The notes below the pieces were generated by a model. It saw only the letters and a list, made by a program, of their open reading frames with translations, was not told the origin of the DNA and did no database searches. Shown here piece by piece: positions 31,518 through 41,445 of a DNA stretch of 60,496 bases. A program made the position numbers and the translations under genes. The stretch comes from Brevibacillus laterosporus (GTDB lineage Bacteria > Bacillota > Bacilli > Brevibacillales > Brevibacillaceae). Location of the stretch: positions 1 to 60,496 of the forward strand of contig CP033462.1 of the NCBI GenBank assembly GCA_007833815.1, given 5' to 3'. How positions within the stretch are numbered: position 1 is the first letter of the stretch; each line of letters opens with the position of its first letter.

Positions 31518-32077
31518 TGCCCAAGCCTCCTTATCTGTTTAACCACTTCTTTTTTAGCTATCTCTTTAATTTTAGCTTTATTCTCATGTAAAGCAGGGCG
31601 CAGAAAAGGTCTGGCAGGTATGTTTTTTGCCTCTAATCCAAATTCATGAGTGGCAGCATAACTACCTGGATCACCTTTCTTGCTATTTGATTTTCCAGTA
31701 GCAACCCCTACATAAACAACGCCTTTCTTGATTTGCTTTTCATCTGTGGTGATTGCCTGTCTTAAATGACCAGAATCAACCAATGGTGAATCGTCGTTTC
31801 CGCCAGCTCCCCAAGAACCATGCTTCTTCATATATTTCCTCCCTGCTCTTGTTAGGGCGCCGGCTTTTGTTTTGGACATGTGTTTTTTTCGAATGGTTTC
31901 TGGTCTAAGCTTTACCCACGATTTATATCCACCAGATCCAGCTTGGTAAGTACCGAGCTTTTCTTTGGCTGCTCCCATCACAATGGATGCGCCTTTCTTC
32001 AATGCATTTTTTTCTGCTTTAGCCATCAAATTCGGGATGTTACCTAACGCTCGATACAAGTCGTTAAAATCACCCAT
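31514..32077 (-). CDS. HK97 gp10/virion morphogenesis-like neck protein
   Basis: 187 residues from ATG 32077, which overlaps the previous stop (TAATG). GSGGYKSWVKLRPETIRKKH, DSPLVDSGHLRQAI, YAATHEFGLEAKNIPARPFL are the classic gp10/gpS motifs. Connects head completion to the tail. Confidence 0.85.
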   Translation of the reverse strand: MGDFNDLYRALGNIPNLMAKAEKNALKKGASIVMGAAKEKLGTYQAGSGGYKSWVKLRPETIRKKHMSKTKAGALTRAGRKYMKKHGSWGAGGNDDSPLVDSGHLRQAITTDEKQIKKGVVYVGVATGKSNSKKGDPGSYAATHEFGLEAKNIPARPFLRPALHENKAKIKEIAKKEVVKQIRRLGH

Positions 32078-32490
32078 TATGACATCGACCTCGCTTGGCA
32101 TTCTTTTATGATGAGGTCACCGGCTAAGGTTGCAGGGGAAGCCAAAATAATGTTGAAATGCTTGCCGTCATAAACTAGCACTTTGCCTTCTTCTACTACT
32201 TTTTCAGGTGATTCTATGCCCTTTTCGATAGAGATAAAGTCTAGCTTTTGAATTGGATTATCTCCTAATGCAGTAGCTTCCTCATCGATAGAATGACCTG
32301 TGACGACTATTTTGATCGTCTCTTTTATGGGTTCGGGTAGATCGTTATCGATAATAGATAGCCCGCTAGACATTTTTTCACCCGTCAATGTTTGCAAGAC
32401 AGCTTCTACCTCGTAGCCTTTTTGCTTGATGTGACGATCAATAATTCTTTTGATTTTCTTGGCCAACTTTGAGGCATTCATTACGTCCAC
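32077..32490 (-). CDS. Head-tail joining protein (hypothetical)
   Basis: 137 residues (ASKLAKKIKRIIDRHIKQKG; IKIVVTGHSIDEEATALGDN; EGKVLVYDGKHFNIILASPA). Position between two connector genes suggests a head-closure role; no family recognised. Confidence 0.6.
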   Translation of the reverse strand: MDVMNASKLAKKIKRIIDRHIKQKGYEVEAVLQTLTGEKMSSGLSIIDNDLPEPIKETIKIVVTGHSIDEEATALGDNPIQKLDFISIEKGIESPEKVVEEGKVLVYDGKHFNIILASPATLAGDLIIKECQARSMS

Positions 32491-33008
32491 ATCCCTATGG
32501 GCTTCTTCACCGATTGTTCATAACGTTTCTGGCGGAAATTTGCTTCCTGTGCGATTTTATCAAAGTTATCAAAGCTAATTTGAAGGCCTTTGCCCAGTTT
32601 TAAGCCGCTGATCTCTGCGCCCTCACGAACAATCTCATATAGGATCTTCGCCATGCAGTAATCTAGTAAAATTCTATGGTCTCTTACTGATAAGCTTTCA
32701 ATTGTATGGTCTGCGTAGTAATGAAACCTTAGTTCAGAATGGCCAGCAGGTGTTGAAGGAGTTATCAGGGTGCGATCAAGAATCTCATACCCCGCTAAGC
32801 CTTCTATCCATGTTTGATAATCTTCTGGAAGCTCGTATTCTGTCACACCTGGTACTAGCTTTATCAAGCCCTTTCGTCTTCTTGGACGGTAACGAGAATA
32901 ATCGTAAAGTGCTTCTGTCAATCTACTGATTAAGTCATCGTTAGAATAGAAAAAGGGCTCCTCCATGTCTCCTAGCTCATAGCGTAACTTATCAACTAGC
33001 TCCATCAT
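32481..33008 (-). CDS. Head completion/connector protein
   Basis: 175 residues from ATG 33008 (GGAGG 9 bases upstream). N-terminal ELVDKLRYELGDMEEPFFYS then DDLISRLTEALYDYSRYRPR resembles gp6/gp15-type head-tail adaptors. RRRKGLIKLVPGVTEYELPE follows. C-terminal half is helical. Confidence 0.7.
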   Translation of the reverse strand: MMELVDKLRYELGDMEEPFFYSNDDLISRLTEALYDYSRYRPRRRKGLIKLVPGVTEYELPEDYQTWIEGLAGYEILDRTLITPSTPAGHSELRFHYYADHTIESLSVRDHRILLDYCMAKILYEIVREGAEISGLKLGKGLQISFDNFDKIAQEANFRQKRYEQSVKKPIGMWT

Positions 33009-33339
33009 GTGTATTCGCCTCCAAGAACTGCTTATACAATTGCAGACGTTTTTCTTTATTGCTAACCGCGTCTGCGTCCTCGACAGAAACAATTAGATTT
33101 TCTACTAGCACTTCTTTTTGTTTGACTGCATCCAATTTGTCGAATTGCTCTAACGTAAGAAACTCCTGGGCTACTACTTCATCAGGAGTGGCTTCATTGG
33201 CAGGATCGATTTCATTTTTCACCACTTCTTCCAGTTCAGTGGGAATCGGTTGAGTGTAATGCTCCTCGTAAGACTGGCCAGGGTGAATCATCTGGCCCGT
33301 TAACGGATGAAGAAATGAGCAACCTGTATTTAACTTCAT
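32992..33339 (-). CDS. Hypothetical head-region protein (115 aa)
   Basis: Acidic protein with an N-terminal beta part (NTGCSFLHPLTGQMIHPGQS) and a C-terminal helical part (LTLEQFDKLDAVKQKEVLVE). Lies just after the capsid gene, a place often held by head fibre or Rho-N-like proteins. Not identified. Confidence 0.6.
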   Translation of the reverse strand: MKLNTGCSFLHPLTGQMIHPGQSYEEHYTQPIPTELEEVVKNEIDPANEATPDEVVAQEFLTLEQFDKLDAVKQKEVLVENLIVSVEDADAVSNKEKRLQLYKQFLEANTHDGAS

Positions 33340-33351
33340 AATTATTACCCC

Positions 33352-36297
33352 CTAGCTATTGAACAATTTGATCGTGCGATATGGCGGATTGTAGGTATTT
33401 CCAGCATCATCAATGACAAGAGGTGTGGCAATTGCTACTTGTTCAGTTGCAAAGTACTGGCGTGCAGAAGTGATCTTCATATTCTTAGGATCAAAATACG
33501 GCTCAGGTCCTTCGATGGACATAGGGCTACCAATACCAAGGCGGGTCGAATTCACTTTACCAATGAGTAAACGTTGATCACCTGCTACCCATGGTGTGTT
33601 CATTTCGCCGATCTCCAATCCATTACGATTAGCGAACCACATTTGGCCTTTCAAAAGATTTGTTCCTTCGGGACTTGCCCACTTATAGAACAGTTCAGCA
33701 TTTTTAAAGTTAACCATTGCATTCAGGCTACCAAGTACAAAGTCAGGCGTAACGTAACGTGGGGCACTGCCCATGTAAGCTTTTTCGTAGTCTAGTTGCT
33801 CTAATAGTTTATTAAAATACAAAGAACTACGACCGTTATACGATGCAGGTACGGTTATGTCCAAGAAAGATACGTTTGTTGCGTATGCATAGCTAATAGT
33901 AGGCAAGGCCGACTCGATTACTCCAGATGAGGCTGTAAAGTATGCTTTAGCATTTTCAAAATCAATGGCATAGTCCCCGTTATTAATAAGACCTTTGATC
34001 GGGTCCCATGTACCGCGTTTTAATACAGTGCTACCAAGCTTAACCACGATATCATTAACCATAGCTGACTGCTTGCGTCCAGATTGATCCAACCATACTT
34101 TTGCACGAGGTCTTACAATTGGGGGCACTTGCTTAAACTGAGTACCAGCGCTATTTCCACAAAGTAAAGTTAATACAAAGGCTGCGTTTGAACCGATGGG
34201 AACTTTACCAGCAGATGGGGAAAATTCAGTAGCCGCTGCTTTCTCGTCCTTAACGGTTATAGCACCATACTCATCTGAAACATGTAACATTTCGAGACTA
34301 AGTTTTTGATCTATAACTCGCTGGTACCGTGATGCAAGGTTTGCTAGATTGCGCGCTAGAGCATCATAACTTAATGGTCCTGTCTGTAATTCGTGTTGAG
34401 CTTCTTTAGAAAGAACCGTACCTCGTTTTAGCCACTCTCCACCGAACTCTAGCAAGAACGTTTCAACGCCCTCAGTTGTGATACCATCGTATTCGCCTGT
34501 CACAAAATCATCCTGTGTAAACAAATCATGACCTTGGAACTCAACAGGAATTCTATAGGTTGATCCAGAGAAAGGTTCCGCCATGACTAATTGTGCAAAA
34601 TTCAAATCTTGCCATACCTGGTACATAAAAGCGTGAGAAATTAACGATGCTTGGGCAAAGTCACCCGTTTTACTCATTGCGCTATCAGTAATGGCTCCGC
34701 CCTGGAAAGTCTGAGCTGCATCGTTTAATTCGTTCATGTGACGACGATATTGCTCGTGGTTGTCTCGTTCCATCTTAGCTAGGACACGATCCAAGTTTTC
34801 TTTGTTGGCTTTACGCAATTCGCTATCAACTCTAAAATTTCGATCCACTGATCTCAGTCGGTCGTCAAGAGCAGCCATCATATTGTCCATGACAGGTCTC
34901 CACGATTGCCCTTCTGCACCCACTTGAACTTCCTGGTTGATAATTGCCGCTCGACCAGAAGGAATGCCTAAATTCTGCTTTTGGTTATCTATTTGAATAG
35001 CATCAACAAATGCTTGTTCCGTCTCAATAAAAGAGGCTACTTCAGAAGCGTCCATAATGGCTGCGCCCTTTTGAAGTAGCCCATCTTTTACTTGTTTGTC
35101 GTACGGAAGTGCGTTGATTGCATCTGTTAATGCTTGCTGTGCTTCTTCTTTCTTACGATTTGCCTCTTCTTGTTGTTCACGTTGTTGTTTATCCTTACGC
35201 AGCCCTTCCAACTCGTCCGTTAATGCCTGTTCTTTTTCCTTAGCTTCGATAGCAGCATCACATACCGCTATATCATCGTGGCCAGGATTTTGTTTCTTCC
35301 ATGTACGTAGTTCAACTAATGACATTGAAAGGAAATTCTTTTTCATTTTATCATCCTCCTTGGATAGTGAATCTAAAATAGTTTCTACGGTTGAATCCGT
35401 TAAAGAAATGGGAGTAGTAAAGGCGTCGGGTTCAGCCGGGTTCAATACAATGTCCCAAGTGTATAGAGATAGTCTCTTTGCAACCCCGACGTTCTTGCCT
35501 TCTACTTTGGCTGTAATGATGTCACCTGTCATACGATTTGAAAAGCCGATCGGCAGTCCTTCATCTAACATCGCTTGGACCTGTTTTCCCATGTCTGTAG
35601 CCAAAGGTTTATATTCAGCCCAGACGATACCACTTGCATCAATGCTGGCGTCACGGAATACAACTGCTTGATTAGGTACACTAGAATCAAAAAGCACCCT
35701 ACCATCTGTGCCTTTGTAACAGCGAGGGTGTGGGTGCTCTCCTGCATATGGAAAATTAGTAGATTTTAATGAATCGAGGGCCGCCTGATAAACAGCTTTT
35801 GGATAGAGCCGATTGTTGCCATTGATTGCGTCAACTTTGGAAACAGGTTGACGATACCAACCTGATGATTTCCCCGCTTCATCCATGATTGGCACAGCTC
35901 TTGAAAAACAAAGTTCTCTTTGATCTTCTGCACTATCTTCTAAAACAGAAAAAAGTGGTTCAACTGAGTCAGTAAAACCCATTCTTGGCTTCTGCTGTTC
36001 GCCAGTTTCCTCTTTTGCTGCTTCTTCAACGGACCAAGTACTAAATTCAGCCCTTGCTTTTGCATCCATTGCCTCATAGTAAATACGACGGTCCACTTCT
36101 GTTAGTGGAGTATTGGCCAAACTTTTCTTTATGGTCAGAAGAGCAATAGCGCTGTTTGCTTCTAAAATCTGTTTCATCAATGGGTCATCGGTTAATGCAT
36201 CTTTTATGGGTTCTTCATCCGCCGTGAAGCCTACTTTTGCAAAGTACTGTAGATTCATTTCAAACAGTAATTTGACCTTGAATCTCTGTGTAAACAC
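33352..36297 (-). CDS. Capsid polyprotein: protease, scaffold and major capsid protein in one gene
   Basis: 981 residues from GTG 36297 (AAAGGGTGAG upstream). Residues about 100-330 resemble a capsid maturation protease (FSRAVPIMDEAGKSSGWYRQ, NGNNRLYPKAVYQAALDSLK, AGEHPHP, SIDASGIVWAEYKPL). Residues about 340-500 are a charged coiled-coil scaffold (ELEGLRKDKQQREQQEEANR). Residues about 580-981 form the HK97-like capsid (QASLISHAFMYQVWQDLNFA, FSGSTYRIPVEFQGHDLF, YVTPDFVLGSLNAM). Cleavage should release the mature capsid. HK97 has a fused scaffold but a separate protease, so this full fusion is unusual. Confidence 0.85.
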   Translation of the reverse strand: MFTQRFKVKLLFEMNLQYFAKVGFTADEEPIKDALTDDPLMKQILEANSAIALLTIKKSLANTPLTEVDRRIYYEAMDAKARAEFSTWSVEEAAKEETGEQQKPRMGFTDSVEPLFSVLEDSAEDQRELCFSRAVPIMDEAGKSSGWYRQPVSKVDAINGNNRLYPKAVYQAALDSLKSTNFPYAGEHPHPRCYKGTDGRVLFDSSVPNQAVVFRDASIDASGIVWAEYKPLATDMGKQVQAMLDEGLPIGFSNRMTGDIITAKVEGKNVGVAKRLSLYTWDIVLNPAEPDAFTTPISLTDSTVETILDSLSKEDDKMKKNFLSMSLVELRTWKKQNPGHDDIAVCDAAIEAKEKEQALTDELEGLRKDKQQREQQEEANRKKEEAQQALTDAINALPYDKQVKDGLLQKGAAIMDASEVASFIETEQAFVDAIQIDNQKQNLGIPSGRAAIINQEVQVGAEGQSWRPVMDNMMAALDDRLRSVDRNFRVDSELRKANKENLDRVLAKMERDNHEQYRRHMNELNDAAQTFQGGAITDSAMSKTGDFAQASLISHAFMYQVWQDLNFAQLVMAEPFSGSTYRIPVEFQGHDLFTQDDFVTGEYDGITTEGVETFLLEFGGEWLKRGTVLSKEAQHELQTGPLSYDALARNLANLASRYQRVIDQKLSLEMLHVSDEYGAITVKDEKAAATEFSPSAGKVPIGSNAAFVLTLLCGNSAGTQFKQVPPIVRPRAKVWLDQSGRKQSAMVNDIVVKLGSTVLKRGTWDPIKGLINNGDYAIDFENAKAYFTASSGVIESALPTISYAYATNVSFLDITVPASYNGRSSLYFNKLLEQLDYEKAYMGSAPRYVTPDFVLGSLNAMVNFKNAELFYKWASPEGTNLLKGQMWFANRNGLEIGEMNTPWVAGDQRLLIGKVNSTRLGIGSPMSIEGPEPYFDPKNMKITSARQYFATEQVAIATPLVIDDAGNTYNPPYRTIKLFNS

Positions 36298-36370
36298 GTT
36301 TTCTCACCCTTTCGTTACGTCATTGATATTGATTTCAAACCAATCATACAAAACCACCACCTTTCAACTG

Positions 36371-38542
36371 CTATTCATCCACTGGCAACCAACTAACCCT
36401 GCACAATGGATGGGCAAGACCTGGATAGTCGTCAATGTCATATGTTTTCCCATGCCTAGTTCGGCATTTATCGCAGGTGCGCATGTCTAAAACCTCATCA
36501 CATTGGACCCTCTTAATGCCAGCACCTTTATAGGTTCGAATTTGCATTCGATCGTAAGCCCAGCTTAGTTCGTTTCTGGCTATAAGGCTGGCTCTTTCCT
36601 TATCCATGATGATCGGCTCTAACCTCTTTGTTATCTTACGCCAACCAAGGTTTTCTTCGAAGCCGTTTGCCAACTCTTCACGAATTCTTTTCATGGTCGT
36701 TTCTTCCATGCCTTTAATTCGTTCGGCAGATTGCTGAAGTAGATCCTCTCTTATGTCACTTCGCACGATGCGTGGCTTGATCTCTGTTGTAAGAAGTGAT
36801 GTTGCCTTTTCTGCGCCCATCACACCAGCTAGAGTCATTGCTTTGACCAACGACAGCTGAAGCTTACCTTGTTCAGCTTCCCATGTTTCTTCAAATGCAT
36901 TCAGGATCTCATCCTCGGCATAATCCAAAATGATAGAGTCCGTTACTCCTTCATCAGCCTCATAGCTGGCAAGACGTTTATTTACGGCATTAAAAAAACG
37001 AAGGACTGTCTCCTCCGCTTCGACTTCAACCTCTTTAAGTTTTGATCGATCTTCTAACGCCACATCCGTGATCGTTTGTTTGTCCTTTTCTTCGTCAAGT
37101 TTCACATCTTCTTTAGGTGGAAGTGACTTGGCTACCAAGGCGACATTGCGAGCCTTCTCCTCTTCAATCATCATGGCCATTTCCACTGGGTCTTCAATAT
37201 CGAAGTCACTCGCGATTGTTTGAATAGCTTTGATGTTTGTAACAAGGGTATCGCCACCATTGGCACCACGCGCTCTCTGTACACGCTCTAGGCGTTCTAA
37301 CGCTGTTTCGGTTGTCTTTGTACTCCAAACAACATCGTAGGCAATAGAAGAAGGATTAATGCCTGCTAACAGTAGCTGTAAATCTATTAAGCCTCGATAA
37401 CCACTGTATGGCCCGATGTCTCCGTATTCTAGTAAGTCTGTCATATCGTCCAGAGACTGAAGGTACTGTGGGTACTGCACCTTTAAGATGTCTCTATTCA
37501 AGTTCTGGCCACTTGTTAAAATAGCTTTTGGAACACCGAGATTTAACCATATTAGATCGTCAAAATATTCGATATCAGCCATTTCTGACAGGTTTGCATC
37601 ACCTTGCACAGCTTTTACATCTGCTGTACCGAAAAAATCACTCAGCAGGTGAGAATTTTTAGTCGGATCACCGTGATCATCGACCAATCGGTTTTGCTTT
37701 GCGTACTCCAATGCGTCAGAAATACTCGTTCCATCAGGCAACTTGTGACTATTCTTCTGAACAGATCGAAATTCCCTGCGTACGGCTGCTGCCGTCTCCA
37801 TTTTATCTAACTTTCTATAGAGTTTCCTAGCAGTTGCGTAATGAGAAGTCCCGTAAAGTTCTGTTTCATCGGACATCCACCGAATATGATTCATCTGGTA
37901 CAGGGCAAAGTCTCCTCTTGAAACAGAGGGTGGACCAATTTCCAGAAATGAATTGATCTGTGTACGTGGGTCGATTTGACTAAAAGCTCGTTCTGGATCT
38001 GTAAATATCCCATATTCATCAGCATTGCGCTTCATCGTCAATGCAGGTGCTCTGACAACATCTAAAATAAGTCCTCTAACATGATCAACCACTGCGTTCA
38101 AAAAAATATCTCCATCACGTAGTAACACCCGTATATGTTCGTTTGATTTCGAGGAAAGCTTAGTGCGCCGCATGAAATCATCGATAACTTGTTGGGCAAC
38201 ATTCGCACCAGGGACAAGCCTCTTAGGTTGTGCTTTTCCTAGCATTTTCATATGGCTACGATGAGCCTCACTACCTTGGACGATTACCTTGCATCCACCA
38301 CGGGTGGCATCAGCACCTAAACGCAGGTTCGTTATCCTGAACCGTAGTTCTGTTTTGAAAAGTTCTCGGACCTCACGAATGATTTGTATGCGATCCGTAG
38401 ACACATTAAATTGATCAAATATATACGTTTGTGGTGATTCTGAATTAGAAATTCTTTTCACTTCATCGCTTTTGCCAATACCTTTTTTCTCGTATCCAAA
38501 GTAATCAAACACCTTGTTAGTTATTTTTGAAGCGATACTCAA
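36371..38542 (-). CDS. Portal protein fused to a MuF/gp7-like domain
   Basis: 723 residues. Residues 1-480 are portal-like (RVRELFKTELRFRI-type stem; IEYFDDLIWLNLGVPKAILT, NRDILKVQYPQYLQSLDDMT). The C-terminal 200 residues are a SPP1 gp7/MuF minor head domain (IARNELSWAYDRMQIRTYKG, then MRTCDKCRTRHGKTYDIDDY and HPLCRVSW) with the CxxC-HGK-H-C zinc-like motif. These are normally two genes; here one chain. Confidence 0.85.
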   Translation of the reverse strand: MSIASKITNKVFDYFGYEKKGIGKSDEVKRISNSESPQTYIFDQFNVSTDRIQIIREVRELFKTELRFRITNLRLGADATRGGCKVIVQGSEAHRSHMKMLGKAQPKRLVPGANVAQQVIDDFMRRTKLSSKSNEHIRVLLRDGDIFLNAVVDHVRGLILDVVRAPALTMKRNADEYGIFTDPERAFSQIDPRTQINSFLEIGPPSVSRGDFALYQMNHIRWMSDETELYGTSHYATARKLYRKLDKMETAAAVRREFRSVQKNSHKLPDGTSISDALEYAKQNRLVDDHGDPTKNSHLLSDFFGTADVKAVQGDANLSEMADIEYFDDLIWLNLGVPKAILTSGQNLNRDILKVQYPQYLQSLDDMTDLLEYGDIGPYSGYRGLIDLQLLLAGINPSSIAYDVVWSTKTTETALERLERVQRARGANGGDTLVTNIKAIQTIASDFDIEDPVEMAMMIEEEKARNVALVAKSLPPKEDVKLDEEKDKQTITDVALEDRSKLKEVEVEAEETVLRFFNAVNKRLASYEADEGVTDSIILDYAEDEILNAFEETWEAEQGKLQLSLVKAMTLAGVMGAEKATSLLTTEIKPRIVRSDIREDLLQQSAERIKGMEETTMKRIREELANGFEENLGWRKITKRLEPIIMDKERASLIARNELSWAYDRMQIRTYKGAGIKRVQCDEVLDMRTCDKCRTRHGKTYDIDDYPGLAHPLCRVSWLPVDE

Positions 38543-38559
38543 GCCTGTTCACCTCCTTG

Positions 38560-40251
38560 CTATGCGAATAATGAGTCTAAGTCAGGCATGATTGAGAAGC
38601 CATAGGCCTTTATTTGCCCTTTGTGTGTGTATTTTCGCATCTCCCAACAGATCATATCTGCAATCAAGATATCGTCGTGACAGCCAACTTGATGTTGATG
38701 CTTACCGTTCTTCTTGATGAATGTCCTCATTTCGGACAGCTGTCGTTTGGACGGCACATCAATTTCACCCTCTTTATAGTCTTGTCGATAGTTTTCTACG
38801 AGAATGGGACGAGTCTTTGGTGTAGTTGGCCACCCAGGACGCCTTTGCATTTCTTTCGTCTTAGAATCGTAATCGGCGTGATAATAAAGGTTAGGGTAAT
38901 CATGATTGTGAATGAGTACTGCTAATACAGCATGTCCGTGATTATTCCGTTCAACGCCTAACAAAGCGTTATTGTACTTATGACCCCACTCATCCAGGAT
39001 GTTAGCAAACTGAAAAGGTTCCTCTTTGCATTGGCACTCAGCTACCTTTTCTCCTGTGCTCCTTTTACGAATAGAAAACGTTGAGGAGTCGTGATCGTCA
39101 TCGTCTAAACCTTCTGCCACGTCAGCCCCCGCGTCATATAACTCACCTTCTATGGGTTCTTCCCACACCCAAATATCACCGTCATTATGTGTTTTTATTG
39201 GGATTCGTGCACTATTCAGATCCTTGTTGACCTGCTCTTGATTAAAGCTCGATCTACCTGAAACTAAAAATGCTTCCTCTGGAAACGCAGGGTACTCCTG
39301 TTGGAACGACTTCGGATCGCCTCCACACTTGTTTTTTATTGTAACTTGTCGCCATTTTAATTGTTCTAACGTGAGGTTGAATCGTTTTCTAAGCTCAATT
39401 TCGTCTGTCGAAAGTTTCTCCTCGAAAAGTTTCTTCTCAGCGCTTGTATTAAACGGTTCAGCATAATCGGGATTTTCGTGCCAAGCGACAAATATGGGGG
39501 TATAGTCGTTTTTACCGTTTACAGCTCTTTCCCACATCTGCTGAAAATACTCTCCTATACCGTTTGCTGTGGACTCAATGATACACAATGTTCCTGGGGC
39601 ATCTGATAATGCTTGTAGCAATGACAGCATGTGCTTTGATTGTCTATTTTCAGGCCAGAACGCAAGCTCCGAGATATGCAAGTAATGAATCGTCCCAGAA
39701 CGTCCGAGAGATTTCTTCTCAGCAGATGCAACAGTAATTTTCGATTTCAATCCAGGATTACGTTTTTTATCAGATTCAAATGACGTTGGATTTTCAAAGG
39801 TAAGCTTTTTGCTGTTGTCGTGCTTTTTCATGGGCTTGTAGACTGTCGGAACCATCTCATAATACAACTTGAACATATCGAACAGGTTGTTAACAGCCTC
39901 ATCCTCATGAGCAACGATGTAAGAGTTTTTGGCTTCTTGAAGAGAAGTAAGATAATACACAATCGCCTCCGCTAGGGTAGAAAATCCTAATTGACGGGCT
40001 TTAAGGATAATGATTCGAACTGCTTTACCTTTAGATATAGCTTCAAAGATCCCCCTCGCTAATTTGCGTTGAGCTGTATTCAAAACAAATGGCAAGATAA
40101 CTCCTTTTGTTGTTTTTATCTTGAGACACTTCTCCGAGAACTGTTCAAAACTCCTTAGTATTTCAGAAGCCTTTTCTCCTTCAAGAGGATTCTTCTTTGC
40201 TAAATCACTAATCTTTTTCAGGATTTCTTTCGCAAAAGTAATGTTACTCAT
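38560..40251 (-). CDS. terL: Terminase large subunit
   Basis: 563 residues. ATPase part: variant P-loop KARQLGFSTLAEAIVYYLTS, LTFENPTSFESDKKR, Walker B-like GTLCIIESTANGIG, and WKHENPDY-type WHENPDYAEPF coupling region. Nuclease part begins near YDAGADVAEGLDDDDHDSST, with acidic metal ligands. It cuts concatemers and drives DNA packaging into the head. Confidence 0.93.
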   Translation of the reverse strand: MSNITFAKEILKKISDLAKKNPLEGEKASEILRSFEQFSEKCLKIKTTKGVILPFVLNTAQRKLARGIFEAISKGKAVRIIILKARQLGFSTLAEAIVYYLTSLQEAKNSYIVAHEDEAVNNLFDMFKLYYEMVPTVYKPMKKHDNSKKLTFENPTSFESDKKRNPGLKSKITVASAEKKSLGRSGTIHYLHISELAFWPENRQSKHMLSLLQALSDAPGTLCIIESTANGIGEYFQQMWERAVNGKNDYTPIFVAWHENPDYAEPFNTSAEKKLFEEKLSTDEIELRKRFNLTLEQLKWRQVTIKNKCGGDPKSFQQEYPAFPEEAFLVSGRSSFNQEQVNKDLNSARIPIKTHNDGDIWVWEEPIEGELYDAGADVAEGLDDDDHDSSTFSIRKRSTGEKVAECQCKEEPFQFANILDEWGHKYNNALLGVERNNHGHAVLAVLIHNHDYPNLYYHADYDSKTKEMQRRPGWPTTPKTRPILVENYRQDYKEGEIDVPSKRQLSEMRTFIKKNGKHQHQVGCHDDILIADMICWEMRKYTHKGQIKAYGFSIMPDLDSLFA

Positions 40252-40801
40252 CTAGAAAACCGTAACCTTCGTTTTCTACTTGTTTCGGCTTCTGTTCACC
40301 ATCATTGACCCCTAGCTCCCTCATCATTCTGACTGTCGTCATTCGGTCCATGTTAATTTTAGAACGTGCAGAAGGACCAAGCCCAAGCCCCTGCATGGTT
40401 TGCATAGCTGAACGCATGAATGTGTTATAGGAATTAAGTAAAGGCTGTGCCTCAACCCTTTGATTCTCATGTATGACCATGCCTTCCTTGGCAAAATACA
40501 TCTCACATAGAGCAAGTACAGCCAATTGCTTGGCAAGCATTTGAGCGACTGGTCTATCTGCTTCGGAAATGATATCAATGTCCATTACCGCATACTCTAC
40601 TTGATCCTGGTACTCAGCCAAGAATGCGCAGTCTGAGTCTTCTTGGAATCGTGGACATACCTCTTTTTTAATGCACTTATTGCAGGGATGTACTCCAGAT
40701 TTAATAAACGGGAATACGCCATGCCTTAAATTCGGTTGTTCTGGACGCTGGGTTAGCAGCCCTCTTATTTGCTTTTTCTTAACCTTGCGTATCTTTGCCA
40801 T
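40244..40801 (-). CDS. Terminase small subunit-like protein
   Basis: 185 residues overlapping terL by 8 bases. N-terminal cysteine cluster (CNKCIKKEVCPRFQEDSDC) that may bind zinc, then a helical region with MLAKQLAVLALCEMYFAKEG and LLNSYNTFMRSAMQTMQGLG, GPSARSKI, the P27-type small terminase helices. Recognises pac or cos on phage DNA. Confidence 0.7.
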   Translation of the reverse strand: MAKIRKVKKKQIRGLLTQRPEQPNLRHGVFPFIKSGVHPCNKCIKKEVCPRFQEDSDCAFLAEYQDQVEYAVMDIDIISEADRPVAQMLAKQLAVLALCEMYFAKEGMVIHENQRVEAQPLLNSYNTFMRSAMQTMQGLGLGPSARSKINMDRMTTVRMMRELGVNDGEQKPKQVENEGYGFLDE

Positions 40802-40859
40802 TTGAAATTCTCCTTCCTTGAGACTCCAAAAGAAAAAGACCCCAAGTAGGAGTCTTCAA

Positions 40860-41432
40860 TTAAAGCTTTAGGTTTATATAAACATCTTTGATGTCATCGT
40901 CGGTGATTCCAATGTATTTCTTTGTCATAGACGGCGTGCTGTGATTAAACACGTCCATCAATAAAACAATATCAGTTCCTTGTTTATAAGCATGATACCC
41001 GAATGTCTTTCTAAGTGAGTGCGTTCCGATAGGATCAGCAATACGTGCCACTTGAGCTGCTTCACTTATGATCTTATGCGCTTGAAAACGATCGATTGGT
41101 CTGTTTTCTCCTTTGCGCGATTTAAATATGTACCAGTCTGTGTTCAAATTCTCAATACTGGACATGTACTCTTTCAATGCTTTAATCGCATCTTCTTGAA
41201 GGAAAAAGCTTTTTGTCTTCTCCGTTTTTTCCTCTTTGATGATAATGCGATCTTTAAACTTCTTTTCATTCTCCAGTACATCTTTCCACTTTAGTTCGAG
41301 CAGATCAGATATACGCAATCCAATTCTGATTCCAACTTCAAACAATGCATAATTTCTAAGGTTAGTTTTCTTCAAAAAGTCTCTTATGATTTTTATTTTT
41401 TTCGTATCTCTTATCGGCTGAACAGTATTCAT
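40860..41432 (-). CDS. Small tyrosine recombinase (XerD/TnpI-like)
   Basis: 190 residues from ATG 41432. Catalytic set: Arg in GLRISDLLELKW, Lys region in IKEEKTEKTKSFFL, HSLRKT, NHST and Tyr in KKYIGI. Lacks the N-terminal SAM-like core-binding domain of most integrases. Next to it are repeats (41446-41755) with the layout of a recombination site. On a circular plasmid prophage the likely task is multimer resolution, not integration; an integrase role cannot be excluded. Confidence 0.85.
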   Translation of the reverse strand: MNTVQPIRDTKKIKIIRDFLKKTNLRNYALFEVGIRIGLRISDLLELKWKDVLENEKKFKDRIIIKEEKTEKTKSFFLQEDAIKALKEYMSSIENLNTDWYIFKSRKGENRPIDRFQAHKIISEAAQVARIADPIGTHSLRKTFGYHAYKQGTDIVLLMDVFNHSTPSMTKKYIGITDDDIKDVYINLKL

Positions 41433-41445
41433 TGCCCAACATCTC

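Noticed and set aside
35096-35671. 191-codon plus-strand frame within the capsid gene
   Set aside because: Antisense Ser/Ala/Cys-rich shadow of the scaffold coding region.
40821-40855. Terminator between recombinase and small terminase genes
   Set aside because: AGACTCC/GGAGTCT arms are present but there is no T tract after the stem on the minus strand.
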